From Bugula neritina (Eukaryota > Bryozoa > Gymnolaemata > Cheilostomatida > Bugulidae), in NCBI GenBank assembly GCA_964035545.1, contig OZ037768.1, forward strand, positions 5,075,241-5,139,240: a stretch of 64,000 bases of DNA, written 5' to 3'. The position numbers and the translations under genes were made by a program. Below, one piece after another: positions 36,801-49,603 of this stretch (within the stretch, counting starts at the first letter, position 1; the number at the start of each line of letters is the position of its first letter). A model generated the notes under the pieces. That model was not told the origin of the DNA. It was given only the letters and a program-made list of their open reading frames with translations, and made no database searches.

Positions 36801-39224
36801 GGTTTTTTGCCAACATTCTTAGTTGCAGTTGCATCTATATAAAATGCTAAAACATCAGTGGAAGATGAAGTGTTTTTTATTTCCCTAATTCAACCCGTAA
36901 GTTACAACACCCTGGGCATGCAACCATTATAGTAAATTGTTATGTAGAGAAAGACAAACTCATAGTCTGGTGTTATATAAGATAAAGAACAGTTTAATAT
37001 CAGGCAGAGCTGACTGCTTACTAACCTGTCTTTACCATGCAAACTGTCAGAAAATCCTGGAGTGTCTATTATGGTTAGTCTCAATTTTACACCAGATTCT
37101 TCTATGTCTAGATTCTGTGCATGTATCGAAACTGTTGAATCTAGCCGATCTATAAATAGTAAAGGACAGCACGTATTATAAAAATAGTAGAAAGTATATA
37201 CTATGTAAAGGGAGCAGCAGCAGTATGGACTGCAGCGGTTAAAGTGCTGGCCTAGTAAAACTCGAGCTCAGTGGATTAAGTCTGAACACCAGCAGTGATG
37301 TTAAGAAGAGCATCCAGTAATAATTGCTCCTGTGTCATATAAGTCTTAGCCTGATTTAAAAAACTTTTTCACAGGTTTCTCACAGGGATGGTGACTATAA
37401 ACTTTTATGAGTATATACTATGCAATGAATATTGTGTTGATTGTTGGCTGCATATGGATTATTATAATTAGACTGAAATAATTGAAATCAAATGTTGACC
37501 TTATTCCAGAACACATGAATGAGAACCGGCTTTTGTTTTACCTAACCTTTAAGATTTCTGACAGCTGCCATCAAACTCTCATTCATTGCCAAACTAAACC
37601 TAATTTTAAGGGAGGAACAGAATTGCAGTTTTTTTTCTAAAGAGTTATATAGAACCTTTCCACATCCAAACACAAAAATGATAAACTCAAGCTAAGAAAA
37701 ATCCACATAATTATGTGGATATAAAAGCTAATTTCATTCGTTCTTGTGGTCAAATTCGTCTCATAATAAAGTTGTATCATTTCCTTAGTGTTACAGCACT
37801 TTATTTAAAATGTGTGAAATACTAAAGATGAGGACTAGTCAATTACTCATAGCAACTACTACTTGGGGAAGGTGCAGATTAGAAATGTAGCAAAAGAAAT
37901 TATGTTCTTGCAAGAATGTCAACCCGTGACCCAAACCAGAATTTAATAAAAATAACTTGGGCTATCTCAATTTCTCCGATACTGCCCCTAAATGGTTGAG
38001 TCAGGAGTTATAGCAACTAGTACTTGTCGTCACTGTGAGTCAGCTGATTACTGAAGGTTATGAATGTCACTCAGTTGAAACATACCAGATAATAATACTG
38101 TTTGATGACTCAGTTGAATGGCTATTGACAGAGAAGACAGTCAAGGGATAAAATTACAATAATAGCACGTAGTAAAGTAATACAGTGCATCTCACGCCCT
38201 TCTAGATGACTTGATAGGATCTAAGATTGTATAGCACTGTTGAAAGAGCCCACTATATTCGATCATTAAACTGGGCAGCAAGAACATCAGGTTCTTGGCA
38301 GAATATTTATTGGGTGCACAAATGAAAAAAAACTGAGCTAATCAAAGCAAGAAAATACTATGCCGCAGCGGTTTTCTTACCCTCTACTCCAACTATCTTT
38401 CTATCTTGATATAAATCTGTCATAAACAGGCTGTTTATCAGGGTTGATTTTCCGAGGCCAGATTCACCTGTAAAGTTCCAAACATTATTGCAACATGTAA
38501 TCCAGATTAATAAGTCAAAAACCTACAAAGCCGAGGGAGGGGAGAGCATGTGATATACAGTATTTAGCAATTTGTTTCTGAGTAAAAAAGCTTACAAGGA
38601 GATTAATGAATTAAGCTCATGTAAACAAATCCCCGAATACACACAAACAGTGACTTGCAATGCAATCTAAACGAGATAGTGATTGCTACTCGAATTGTCA
38701 ATGTGTAATGTAAGAGTGAGCTACTCTTAGTTACAATGCTCTATATATTTCTAACAATAGATTATACAAGCATGAAGTAATACTGCGATATGTACTACAT
38801 TGCTAGTATATAGTTAGCTCATGCTATATCATAGAGGCTTCAAGTGAATATACATGACTTATAGAAGTTGCAGCAAATAATTGATTTAACTTACTTATAT
38901 CTCATCACCTATGATTATGTGAATATTAGAACAGCTCAGTAATATTCAACAACCAAAGGCAGGTAAACTGTGTAATGCATGCAGTAATTTTACGGTGACT
39001 ATTCCCAGTGTGTAGCATTACTATAACATACTAAGTTACCTCTATTTCTAGAGGTAACTAGGTGCATATTTCACTGTACTAGTACAATCTATTATTGGTT
39101 GCAGTAATATGCTACAGCAACTGACAGTATCACTGTGTGCCAAAATGTATACATTTCTGAAATTCTGTGGTTACTTTCTCAGACTATGAAAGCCAATGAT
39201 AACATTCCATGAACTGCTTTGCCT

Positions 39225-39323
<99 letters not shown>

Positions 39324-39679
39324 AACACGCCTGCGCACACTTACATATAGTACAAGAGAACATAAGGCTAGACAAACTACTGTAGTTGATGAGCTGCAGT
39401 CAGGGTTAGATAGTTATTCTTTTTTTGCGAAAAGCTTTTAAATTTCTTTAATAATTTTGTACAGCAGGCTTGCACATGACATACCTACAACCATGATGGT
39501 AAAATGAAACCCCTTTTTGATGACTTTTCTGTGTATTTGATCTGGCAAAGTTGCAAACCCAATGCATTCTTCTTTCTAAAACAAATAATATTAACATAAT
39601 ATAAGTTCAGCATACACAGCTTATCACTGCAGATGTATATATGACTTACATAATATCCATTATCTTCAATTGCAAACAT
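30882..39679 (-). CDS. Septin GTPase, SEPT2-like subgroup
   Basis: GTP-binding protein that assembles into filaments at the cell cortex and cytokinetic furrow. Coding exons: 39650-39679 (from the internal ATG), 39485-39575, 38381-38467, 37026-37149, 34622-34756, 33621-33738, 32733-32834, 32200-32296, 31778-31829, 31224-31383 and 30882-30947, for 353 residues (human SEPT2 361). Motifs: P-loop GESGLGKS, switch I with DSTV (a Thr as in catalytic septins), G3 DTPGF, G4 AKSD, and septin-specific [19 protein letters not shown] and YHYENYR. The C-terminal short coiled coil ([16 protein letters not shown]) matches the SEPT1/2/4/5 group rather than SEPT6 or SEPT7. The segment after DTPGF (SDSLHG) departs from the usual GDAVN. 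Upstream exons splice in frame onto the first exon and may extend the N terminus (separate entry). Introns are long and repeat-rich. Confidence 0.93.
32486..32569 (-). other. Candidate in-frame cassette exon of the septin gene
   Basis: An 84-base open segment between the exons at 32733-32834 and 32200-32296, with an acceptor (TATGCTAAG) and a strong donor (GAG|GTGAGA). It is open in the required phase 0 and 28 codons long, so including it would not disturb frame. It would insert acidic residues ([17 protein letters not shown]) just before the beta strand IPFAVIGSN. Known septins have no insertion there, so skipping is the default. Confidence 0.4.
34835..35000. repeat. Degenerate short tandem repeat
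   Basis: Imperfect repeats of GTGTAGGTATATTAATGTAA-type units of about 13-25 bases within a septin intron. Confidence 0.65.
35876..36030. repeat. 15-bp tandem repeat
   Basis: About ten copies of GTCAGTCACTAATAT with few substitutions, in the 2.3-kb septin intron between 34757 and 37025. Because the unit is divisible by three it is open on both strands, which explains two spurious repetitive frames here. Confidence 0.9.
36634..36704. repeat. 19-bp tandem repeat
   Basis: Nearly four copies of ATTGGCCCAGTACCATTTT in the same septin intron. Confidence 0.88.
37209..37409 (+). mobile_element. tRNA-derived SINE copy with target-site duplication
   Basis: A 200-base element beginning GGGAGCAGC, with a degenerate tRNA-like head, the shared core GATGTTAAGAAGAGCATCCA, TGCTCCTGTGTCATAT, TAGCCTGATTTAA and CACAGGGATGG. 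It is flanked by a 16-base direct repeat with one mismatch (AGTATATACTATGTAA at 37193-37208; AGTATATACTATGCAA at 37410-37425). It lies antisense to the septin gene in an intron. Confidence 0.85.
39226..39323. repeat. (TA)n microsatellite
   Basis: Almost uninterrupted TA dinucleotides over about 98 bases in a septin intron. A TYIY-type open frame here is an artefact of the repeat. Confidence 0.97.
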
Positions 39680-40006
39680 CTTGGGACTTATACTGTTCTA
39701 ACAATAGTATAAAATAAGTGTAAGATTACACTTTATATTACTCATACTGCATGGCATTTCCCACACATAGCAATATACAAACTTTATAACACTAAAATCA
39801 GCATACTTGTAATTTGATAGAACACTGTAAATGAGATTCACAAGCAGGAAGTTAACACTAGTGGTATAATTCTGCTAATACTGATTACTATTCGTATCTT
39901 GATTATTCAATAGTTATGATTGAATTTTTTAAAAGTAATTTAAAACAGATTAAGCATAATTGGATGCTTGCTTCTCACAAAATAATATGCTTGTTATAGT
40001 GTATAC

Positions 40007-40995
40007 CCCTTTGTAGACAATTTGCTGAGTAAGTTTCCTTCTCGGTCTTCTTGTCTCTTGCTGGTTTTCTACATCATCCTTCATCGTAAAATACCCTAAC
40101 TCGGGCACAAAAACTAACAACTCTTGAGATTTGTAGTGACTAGTTACAAGTCCAACAAAATAATCCAGAAGTTTGTTGATAAATGTGACTAATGCTTTCC
40201 CAGTATAATTCAAAGAGTGTTCCTTCAACAAATCAATCACCAAGATCGCCTGCTGTCTAAGAAGCAACTTGCCTTATATTAGCAGTATTACGTTAGATCA
40301 GGTTTCTTTGCCTGTTTGCATACTGTGAAGCCTCAATAGCGTATGCACACACTTTATATTGTACGTAACTTACTGGCTGTACGCATGAGCTGCTTCATTC
40401 CCACTGAAGGGCATTCGCTTGGTGCTTTGCCTAGCGTGAAAGCCTTTTTGTAAACTCTTTTGTTATATAAAATCATTAGCTGCCTAGTAAAGTAATATTG
40501 TTTTCATGGCCATCACACTCAATGCTTTGTTATTGTAGCTGCCTAACTGGTCTTTTCACTTATGGCTACTCTTGCGTACAATGATTGCCAAGTGTAATGT
40601 TAATAAAATCAAATGACACTATTTTTACCAAGCTGATTTCACCTGTAGTTAAGCAAAGGGACGAATATATACCTAAACATAGTAACATATTTTCAGAAAG
40701 AGCTAACTTAGATCAAATTTTATATCTTTTCTCTTGCTAAATTGACAGCAGTCAAGATTAGATAAAGCTTTTGTGTTGAAATTAATGTTGATTAATCTTA
40801 ATTCACCTGTAAGCCGGGAGATAGTGGTTTATCGTACTCCTTTGAAGACTTTGTTATAGAACGGACATCGCTAGCTTCAGCTGTATTGGGAAAGGAAGCG
40901 AGATGCTTTGCTTTTTCTCTTTCCATTCGTCTCCGGGTCACTGAATGTGATGTGTATTCCATAGCTGCTCTTGAGGAAACTCTACTTGTAGCCAT
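40007..40995 (-). CDS. Upstream exons that may extend the septin N terminus
   Basis: Three open segments with splice sites precede the septin core: 40838-40995 (or 40807-40995), 40374-40430 and 40007-40256. From exon 40374-40430 onward the phases fit (2, then 0) and splicing into 39650-39697 continues straight into the septin frame through NSISPKMF. The join from the first segment is less sure: a GA|GTACGA donor at 40837 gives the right phase, while the stronger CAG|GTGAAT donor at 40806 does not. With the first option the product would have 514 residues. The added region includes a helical stretch (QQAILVIDLLKEHSLNYTG) I cannot assign. A separate small gene is possible. Confidence 0.5.
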
Positions 40996-43158
40996 TCTAC
41001 TAGAAAGTGAATGATAACACGGCTGGTTGTACAAAAACTCCCTCTTCTTCTTAGGCCTTACTACAGCATAATAATTGGTTTTGGTGATAACAGGTGTAAC
41101 TGTATGTGAATAATTACTGAGTGTACAACACAAAACACAATCAGGAAAGTGCTGTAATCTGTTACGGTAGTGTATTACACTATTTGATGGATTACATTTA
41201 GTGTACGAGTGAATACTCACTATCATGGCATGCGACTATGTTGAAATACTAGAATGCAGATGTACCTGTTGATGAAACTTTTCACTAGTGGATCAAACCT
41301 GAATTTGCGGTTGAGCTTGTCAATAAATCAATCTAACACAAGAAGCTTCCAGGGTGGCTGTATTTGGTGTAAAAATAATCCTAAATCATTTAAAATGTCT
41401 CAAAGATGGATACCAACTTGAGGACTGTCTGATGAGCAAGCCAATAAGCTTTTACTGCTACTCAACTGTTTGTAAATAGAAGACAATGCCAGTCTCAATG
41501 GATCCAGGTTATTATATTCAATTTATATAACATATTACACTTGTAAGCCACATTTTCTTGTAACCTATACATGAAGATTCCATATTTACTATCTTAGCTC
41601 GGATTACAGCTTGAATAATACAAAGAATACAAAAAAGAAAGCTAATCTGAAGTTAAACTCATAATAGCTTATATGCAATCAAAGAGACTGAAACACAATC
41701 AAGCGTAACAAGGTAATAATACAACGTGCTAATCACTTTCTAAAATTATAAGATTTGAGGAAAATGCAAGAAATTCCTACAATGAATACAAAGAGATGTA
41801 ATTAGCACTTCAATGCAGCTCACCTTCACGTTTTCATTTATAACTTGAAATGTAAGCACAGTGAATGGAGATAAATCCATAGATTAGATCAACAGATAGT
41901 GCTATCATTTGTTATATGCTCGTACAGCCCATAGGACAATATTCTGTCACTGCAGTATGCTTACTACTAAGTAATAGCTATATCTAACCTGTGCATGCTT
42001 GGTCCCTATAAAATTATCAATGAACTGTGAACCAAAAGCATGAATATCAGAAAGGGAATTTTTCAAACCGTTTTTCTATGTCAATTTATCAGCAAATATA
42101 CCCGCTACTACTAGGTTTTGCTATACAAGATTGCTAGATTTAGGCTGCAAGTGATTGCTATTTCACAGTGCAGTAGGTATTGCTACACCAAGCCAAAAAC
42201 AGCTTGTAGCTCTATTTCGCAGGTTAAATAGAGAACCTTATAAATAATATTTTAGTTGGTGTTATTTGCTTTCTATTGTTTAAAATACTTGTTTGTTTTG
42301 AATCTTCAGCCTGGTATGATTTACCTTATCTTGTAGGATTAACCAGAAGTTGTTCAACTAATACTAATTTTTTGCCTATAATATTGCTATGACAAAATGT
42401 AGCATATATTTAGTTGTAGCTAGCCTCAGAAATTATCCAAGTTTTTGTCAGCAGCAGCAGTGTAATGGGAATCATGGCCTCATATCAAAACCCAATTATG
42501 CAGCTCGGTAACTCTAGTTAACTCTAGGTTCTATATCAGTTTATTTTAACTGAATTTGCTTTTAGCACAGAGGCTTTGGTAATGAACTCCTTATTAGGCA
42601 TATATCTGATAGATTAATCCTAAATATCAGCAATTAAAACAAGCAAATAGTAAAATAGGAAATAAAAATCATAGAATGAGGGACTTCCGTCTGCCAGAAT
42701 GCATGTATTCTACTATAAAACCAAAGAGCTCCACAAAAAAGGGATGTGAATCTAAATGAAAGACAACACTTTCCAGAAATGCTTAAATTAATTACTTCCA
42801 AGTCTCAATCAACAGCGACTTACTACAAATCTTAACAATAGAGTAGCTTTTTGCCTTCTGAAAAAAATATCAAATTTAAAAAGGAATTTCTCTGAGCACA
42901 AAAATTTGATAATAAATAATGTCAGAGTACGAAATGCCGGTTTCTAGACTTAGAGATTAGATATAGACATTGCCTATAGTAAACTATTGCCAAAATAAAG
43001 TGTGGAATATTTATAACAGTTTGGCATCATGACATATTCTATAGCACAGATACTGTTTGAATATAATTCTGAATGAATGTCAATGGCCTAATAAATAATA
43101 AAACATAAAGTAACTATCAAAGAAAGAGGACACCCGAGACAGTTCAAAGGAAATAGCC
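40996..43158. other. Spacer between septin 5' end and VPS45 3' end
   Basis: About 2.1 kb with no confident gene. The open frame continues upstream of the ATG at 40995 to 41226 and could be 5' UTR or coding. The rest is AT-rich sequence without recognisable domains, repeats or RNA genes. It should carry the septin promoter and the VPS45 3' UTR. Confidence 0.5.
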
Positions 43159-46100
43159 TTAGGTCATCCTATAGCTGCTCCCATCTTTCTCCCTTATTTG
43201 TGGCCCTGAGCAAGCTTCTCGCATCTCCTCAAAAAAGCTGAAAGAAAGAAGCTAATTTTTATAAACTGGACTCAATATAATGTCTACGAATGCTACAGTT
43301 ACATCCATTTATCAACAACAACCACTAAACTACTTTGAATTGAAAGTGTTTTTACCAGTAGGAAGAAGTTGAAAAAGCTACCAAGTAGAACACTTTTATT
43401 AAATGCTGCCAAACTAGTAACCCAAGACTTAGTTGCAGAGTAAGCAATACAAGCAAACCATCATATTACTTGCCATAATCTATATAACACTTGGGGCTAA
43501 TTTCAAAGACTGGCCAAGGGCACCTGCCAAGCTTGGCACATGCAGCATGGGAATACTGAGTGAATAGAATATACTATCATTTAATCACTTGGCATTTGTT
43601 CACTTGATAAACTTAATATTTGCACGCAAACAAAATTAATTGGCATGGCAAATGGTGAAAAACACAAATATATAAATTATTGACTATACAACATTATAAT
43701 TAGTAGTGGGTGATTGAGACTATAAACATGACCGATAATTCAAGTTGTTTGCATTATTTGAGATTCTTCACTGTGGTTTGGGTCAGCCAACCCTTAAAAT
43801 ATGCTTTGGAAAAAATTAGTGAAACTTTAGAGTTTAGACCATGGACCAAACTATATGCTAATGAGAGAACAAATCCAAAAAACTACATAGCAGTCTTTTA
43901 ATAAAAAGTTGAATATGGTTTTTGTTCAAAAATATTAATACTTTTTGTTGTGAATTTTTAACAAAAAAAGCTTAAAAATAGCTATGTATATATTAGTTGG
44001 CAGCAAATTTCTGTCTGACTAATACCTACATAATGTAGTACTGAATAATTGATGACAATAAACACTAGATAATGACTTTCACACCAACACTAACACAACT
44101 GCTTGGTACAGACTATTTAAAGAAGTTGTGCAGATAAATATAATAGTATGTTACAGTTACAAGCTCCATTACCTGGCGGAGTTGTGTATAGTGGTGCCAC
44201 CAAGGACAACTTTCACACCAGGAGTAACTTTGTTGAAGGTGTAGACACAGTTGGCTTCTTCATAGGTTGCTCCACCAACTATGAAGATGATGACACACTG
44301 CGGCCTGTAAAGTATACTTGTGTGGTGAAGCTGCACGTGTACATGACTCTATGTAATATTTACTACACCCAAAGTGACTACTCGGTTGAGTACTGCAGTT
44401 ATGAAATCTAAAACTCTTCACAGTTAATTTAGTAATGGTTTATTCAAAGGAAAAAAGTATTCAATTGATATGAATAAAAACCATATAAGAGCTATTGATT
44501 GTCAGTTTAAGCTGGTAAGTTAGTATATAGTGAGGTAGTACGAGTATTTAGTATGAGTTAGTATAATATACAGGTTTGGAATAAAATTGCCAATTCAATT
44601 TGATATAATTTAATAAAAAATTTCAGTAAAGTTGAAGCTAATATACTGCAGCTGACACTAAGTGGGGATTCCTTAGACTGACTATTCATCCGCTACTTGG
44701 ACAAAAACAAGGGCCACAGGCTAACCTGTCTCGAGTTTCTCCAGATGTAAGGAAGGGGTACTGTGACTCCCTCAACTTGGACTTGACAATCTGATCGAGT
44801 AGTTCAGCCAGAAGAGGCGTGTGTTGTGTGAATATATTCTCCACTCCCTTCAGGCCCTTGAAGAATCGCTTGGTGAGAGATATCGGAGACTGAGTGCCAA
44901 ACAGATCCGAACTTCTCTTCTTCTGTCCACCATAGTTCAACACGTAGCCCAACATCTACATCAATGAACAGCATCTCACCTCACACCAACTTGACACCAT
45001 CCACAGGTACTTGTCCAAATGTAACTAGTTAGTAGTAGCAGGTTAGTAGTAGCAGTAGCATTAGTAGTAGTGGCAGTAGTGGTAGTGGTAGTAGTAGTAG
45101 TAGTAGTAATAGCAGTAGCAGCAGCAGCAGTAGTAGCAGTAGTAGTAGTAGTACTAGTAGTAGTACTATATAATAGTACGTATACTGTTGGTATGACCTA
45201 ATCTATATGATAATATAAAACAGACTGAAACGTCCTATGAAGTGTTTTTGAGTGCCCTTCCCGATAAATTTTACCACCGTTATCTTTATAGCATATGTAA
45301 AGGTGTTATCTCTTTAAAGAAACCTTATGAAGGACAAAACTTATTTACACCAAAATATTTATAAATAAAATTATCTGAAAATATCAAGAATTTTTATTGT
45401 TTACAAGAAAATTGAACTGATAAAACCAATGCTCAACCACCATGCAGCATATAAAAAGTATATACTGAAATTAGTGATTGTAACATACGCGTCTGTCTTT
45501 CTCTGGCAACCCTTTCTTTGTGAGTGTATCTATCAGTCCATGGACATCATTGTTAGTGTGAGTTTCGTATTTCAGTGCATACAGCATGACTAGACGCAGC
45601 TTGTCCACCATTCTCACCTTGTCATGATTCAGGAGAGCACGTATTTCCTGTAACAGAATGATTTTCGTGTAGATAAAACAACTTCAAAGATGACTTCCTG
45701 ACAAATGAAGAAAAGTTATACAGTTGGAAGCTAGGTGTAAAAAACAAAAACGTTTACTTTAGAAATACATTGGACAGACAACTGATGACAGGATTTCATA
45801 AAGAAACTCTATTACCACCATGACACTGTATGATGATGTGGAAGTCTAAGCTATTGACTTTAGTAGTACCTGTAAAGATTTGCTGTGTTCAGTTTGACAA
45901 CATATCTCCTGTTCTAGTTCAGAGACGGCCATTATGTTGTATGTTTGGACAAGGCGAGACAACTCTGACACCAAGGTGACATGCTTGGCCACTGTACCAG
46001 ACATCTTCTTGAACTGTGGATATGTTTCTATAGAATAAAATATAACGCAACATAAAATACAACAATAACATTTAAAATCAGAAATATGCAATTGTATAAA

Positions 46101-49100
46101 GCCTTGAGCATGGAACATAAACCAACCAATGAACTTCTTCATATCAGCTATGGATTCCACCTTTCCTTGCTGATCAGACTTTCTCTGAAACTCTTCCATC
46201 AACTCTTTAATATTACTTCCAATGTCTCCAAAGTTAGAGGCAAAATTCTACAAACAATACAAGCTACATCACAACAATAATTTATAGATGCACAGCATTG
46301 ATTAGTTCATGGCTTGAAGAACATCTTTTTTACTACAGTTACAACTGAATGACAATTTCCACAAACTTTCCATACTCCATTATAACAAAGTGTGTTGATG
46401 ACAACCCTGGACATCCACAACACACAAAACAAATAAAAATTTATTATTTTTTCCTGGAAGGCTGAAATACAGTGATTAAATGATAAAACTGATTAGTCTT
46501 ATGTGTAACCTCTACCAGAATCTGCATATTCACAGCCAGACCTTAGCATAGAACTCGTCGTGTTCTGAGGACAGGATCAGTTCGTGAAGATCTTTTGAGA
46601 CGGAGGGAAGATGTGACAGACTTACTCTGTTGTTTTGTATGGTAAGCAGCTCGTGCACCATCGCTTGATATGTCCACTGTAACCAGTGATATTATTGGTC
46701 AAATATTTGTGCCGCTTCATTGCGCGTGAGAAAAAGTTTCCATACAAAACTTAAATATAGCTGGTAATTTAATGCTAGATAAGCCCGTCAGCTCAAATAG
46801 TTTATAACTTTAAATTTTCGACAAGGTACATTTGCAGAAACTGTGCAGGCTAAAAAATTGTTGAATATCTAAAGTATGAAACAAGTGTTAAATTATGTTA
46901 AGACAAAACTGTACTTGGCTCAACATTGTGTTTCCAAGCCTCGCATTATGTGATTGGATGTTTCATTCGATATTTGGAAACAGTTGCATCGAATGAAATC
47001 ACAAACCTAAGCTCATGTAAACCGCAACCACAAATTCATCCCTACGAGCAACCATTTGCATAATGCAAAGTAATGGAAATGCAGTGATAGACAACTGACA
47101 TACCTGATTCAACAAGGGGGTGACTGGGTCTTCCTTTCTATCTAAAATAATGAGCTGAGGAGGTACGTCTGTTCTTCTAAAGTCAAACAAAGATGCTTCT
47201 TTTGAAATGGTTTGCTTCAAAATATAAAAAAATAAATATTTAATACGCTTTGAGCTACACAAATACCAACCTAAGACTATACAAAATTGAAACTAGCACC
47301 ACGCACACAAAAACAGTTGATGCAAAACCATTTCTAATCTTTCAAAATTTGAAAATTGATACTCATACACTGAAATCAACACATTAACAAAGTCAATGCT
47401 TTGTGAAAATCTAGAGGATGAGTGGGCAGATTAGATGCCCAGTTGATACGAGACAGTAGCAGGCACACCTACCCTCACGGCCTCCGCTAACTTGTACGTC
47501 ATATCCGAGTTGGCTTGATATCTGATTGCCGGGCACTTCCTGAGAGACAGCATGACCGAAGTCAGTCCTTCCACCGTCCGTTGCAGATATTTTCGGTTCC
47601 ACTGATTTGCCTAATAAAGTTTCAGAAATCTTAGCATATAACCAATAACTAAACTGATGACAGCACTCTTTAAAATAAAAATTCCTTCATTATTTAGTAA
47701 TATTGACTTTATATATCTGTTTTGAAAATAGGGAGCAGCCGTGGTCTAGGGGTTAGAGTGTTTGCTTAGTAAACACAAAGGCATGGGTTTGAGCTCGACA
47801 AAGGCTATTGGTGATGTTAGGAAGAGTATCCAGTCATAATTGCTCCTGTGCCCCATATCAATAAGTCCTTAGCCTGATTTAACAACAGGGGTTTTCTCAC
47901 AGGGATGGCGACTATAAATTTGCGTGAGTTTTTATATCTGTTTTGAGAATGCGTCCAAAACAATATGGACATTGACAAATCAAATAAACTAAAATAATAA
48001 ATTAATAAACTAATGCTGAGAACTTACAGCCTTGCAGCCAATGATGTTGAAGGAAAAGAGGTGAGGACTGACTGCTATATAATCTCCGAAAAACTCTTGG
48101 ACTTCTCTAACAGACTCATGCTCATCTGCCTCCGCCAGGTATTTGACGTCTTGCTTGCTAACCACATTACTAAAGTCTACAAACACGGCAAAACTTTTAT
48201 CTTCCGTAACGCTAGTGATAAAAACACAAGCTGTACAACTATGTGAGGAAAAGGAAGAACATGACACTGCTAGATTGGCAGTAATTTTATTAATAACTGT
48301 AACATTTATATCTACCAAAAAAGATATTTGAAAAATATAGAAAAAGCAAGCATATGTATTATTTTGCATACATTTTTGCCAAGGAGGCATAACTTAAACT
48401 TTGCAAAGCGGTAAATTAGCGAAAAAGTGCTGTTTATAAAAATACTTGAAATAACAAAAAAAAATTAAAATAGATCTGATAATCAATAAATCAAGAGCTT
48501 AAACACAAATATGAAAAATTCATTTGAAATACTCACATATGTAATATTGGCCATACTTGGGATTACGAAGTTCTTCTCTAAGCATGGCAATGTTATCTAC
48601 AGATGGTCGAACAAATGTGATACACTTCAACTGTTTCATAGCTTCCCGGTTTGCTGCTGTGATCTTTTCAAATAGGTAAACTTCTTTTTGCAAGATCTCA
48701 GACTGTGCGTAGACAATGCTGACAAAACTGATCTACAATAACATAAAAATATGCAAAATAAAAGTGCACAGCAAAGTGTGTAAATTTATTTTAAATGCTA
48801 TTGATTATAAATGAAAATCATAACCTTTATGACCAATATCTTGAAATTAGTAACATGATTTTCTATATATTCATAACTAGTCTTTAGTCCTTGCTTTATA
48901 GTAGCATTTAAAGCAGAGCTTTTAGTATAACTAGAATTACGGTTTGAAGTAGTATTATTCAGTTATACATACTTATTTTATTGAATAAAAAGTTGCTTTT
49001 AAACTGAAACATTAATATTATGTCTGCAAACTAGCTTATTTACTGGTTTATTAGTTCACGAACACTAACCACAACGGTCCACATCAACAGTCACAGTGCA

Positions 49101-49603
49101 TCAATATAAACAATATCAGTATTAATATAAGTAATACTATTACTAATAATAATACTGTAATACTAATAGTAATATATTTATAGTTATGCATCGTCATTGT
49201 GATTGGACAAGCCACTAATTATTTCTAATTTGTTCAAACCTCAAAATAACAAGTACAACATGAACAACTACAGATACATGTAATGATGCATTAAATTTAA
49301 CTATTACTATTAGTAATATAATTATATAAATTATAACAATGACGTAATGATTAGTGATAATCATAATGATATTAAATTTAATAATAATTTAAAGTATATT
49401 TCTTAAACTAAAACTCGGTTAATTGAAACTGAAATTAAATTCATTAATCTTTCCTTAAACTGAAGTAAAAGATTAAGTAAATTAAATCAAACTATAACTC
49501 TAAAACTTACAGTTTCATCATCCATCAGTAAGACTTTCATGCCTGGTCCTGCTTGATCTATCATTTCAGTAATGTACTTTTTCATTGCATAAATTACATC
49601 CAT
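43159..49603 (-). CDS. VPS45: Vacuolar protein sorting 45, Sec1/Munc18 family
   Basis: SM protein that binds endosomal/TGN syntaxins and promotes SNARE-driven fusion of vesicles with early endosomes; cytosolic and peripheral on membranes. Twelve exons: 49511-49603, 48537-48732, 48028-48176, 47473-47610, 47104-47214, 46542-46676, 46127-46247, 45870-46027, 45489-45647, 44726-44955, 44173-44304 and 43159-43237, for 566 residues (human 570). Strong family segments run throughout: an N terminus with [10 protein letters not shown], then [86 protein letters not shown] and GGATYEEAN...[17 protein letters not shown]. All phases agree and there is no break. The start is the first ATG, immediately before the conserved [10 protein letters not shown]. 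Confidence 0.97.
45030..45172. repeat. AGT/AGC trinucleotide repeat
   Basis: Interrupted run of AGT, AGC and GGT triplets in a VPS45 intron (between 44955 and 45489). Confidence 0.9.
47730..47933 (+). mobile_element. tRNA-derived SINE copy, best preserved
   Basis: Begins GGGAGCAGCCGTGGTCTAGG (A-box-like), then GGTTTGAGCTC at 47786-47796 (B-box-like), the core GATGTTAGGAAGAGTATCCA, CTCCTGTGCCCCATATCAAT, TAGCCTGATTTAAC and TCACAGGGATGG. A 17-base direct repeat with one mismatch (ATATCTGTTTTGAAAAT at 47713-47729; ATATCTGTTTTGAGAAT at 47934-47950) flanks it, as expected after LINE-mediated insertion. In a VPS45 intron, antisense to the gene. Confidence 0.9.
49080..49510. repeat. Cryptically simple AT-rich tract
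   Basis: VPS45 intron 1 sequence with ACTATTACTAATAATAATAC and TTAGTGATAATCATAATGAT words, sharing vocabulary and order with tracts at 12.6, 27.7, 28.8-29.2 and 56.6-57.1 kb. Confidence 0.55.

Noticed and set aside
39184-39375. Frame of alternating Tyr and Ile
   Set aside because: Translation of the (TA)n microsatellite.
40640-40690. 30-base exon between the first and second septin upstream exons
   Set aside because: It has AG and GT flanks, but in the phase supplied by the preceding CAG|GT donor it contains a stop, so I could not use it to resolve the junction.
47730-47933. Functional tRNA gene
   Set aside because: Only A- and B-box-like parts remain, with no cloverleaf acceptor stem, and the unit continues into a SINE body with target-site duplication.
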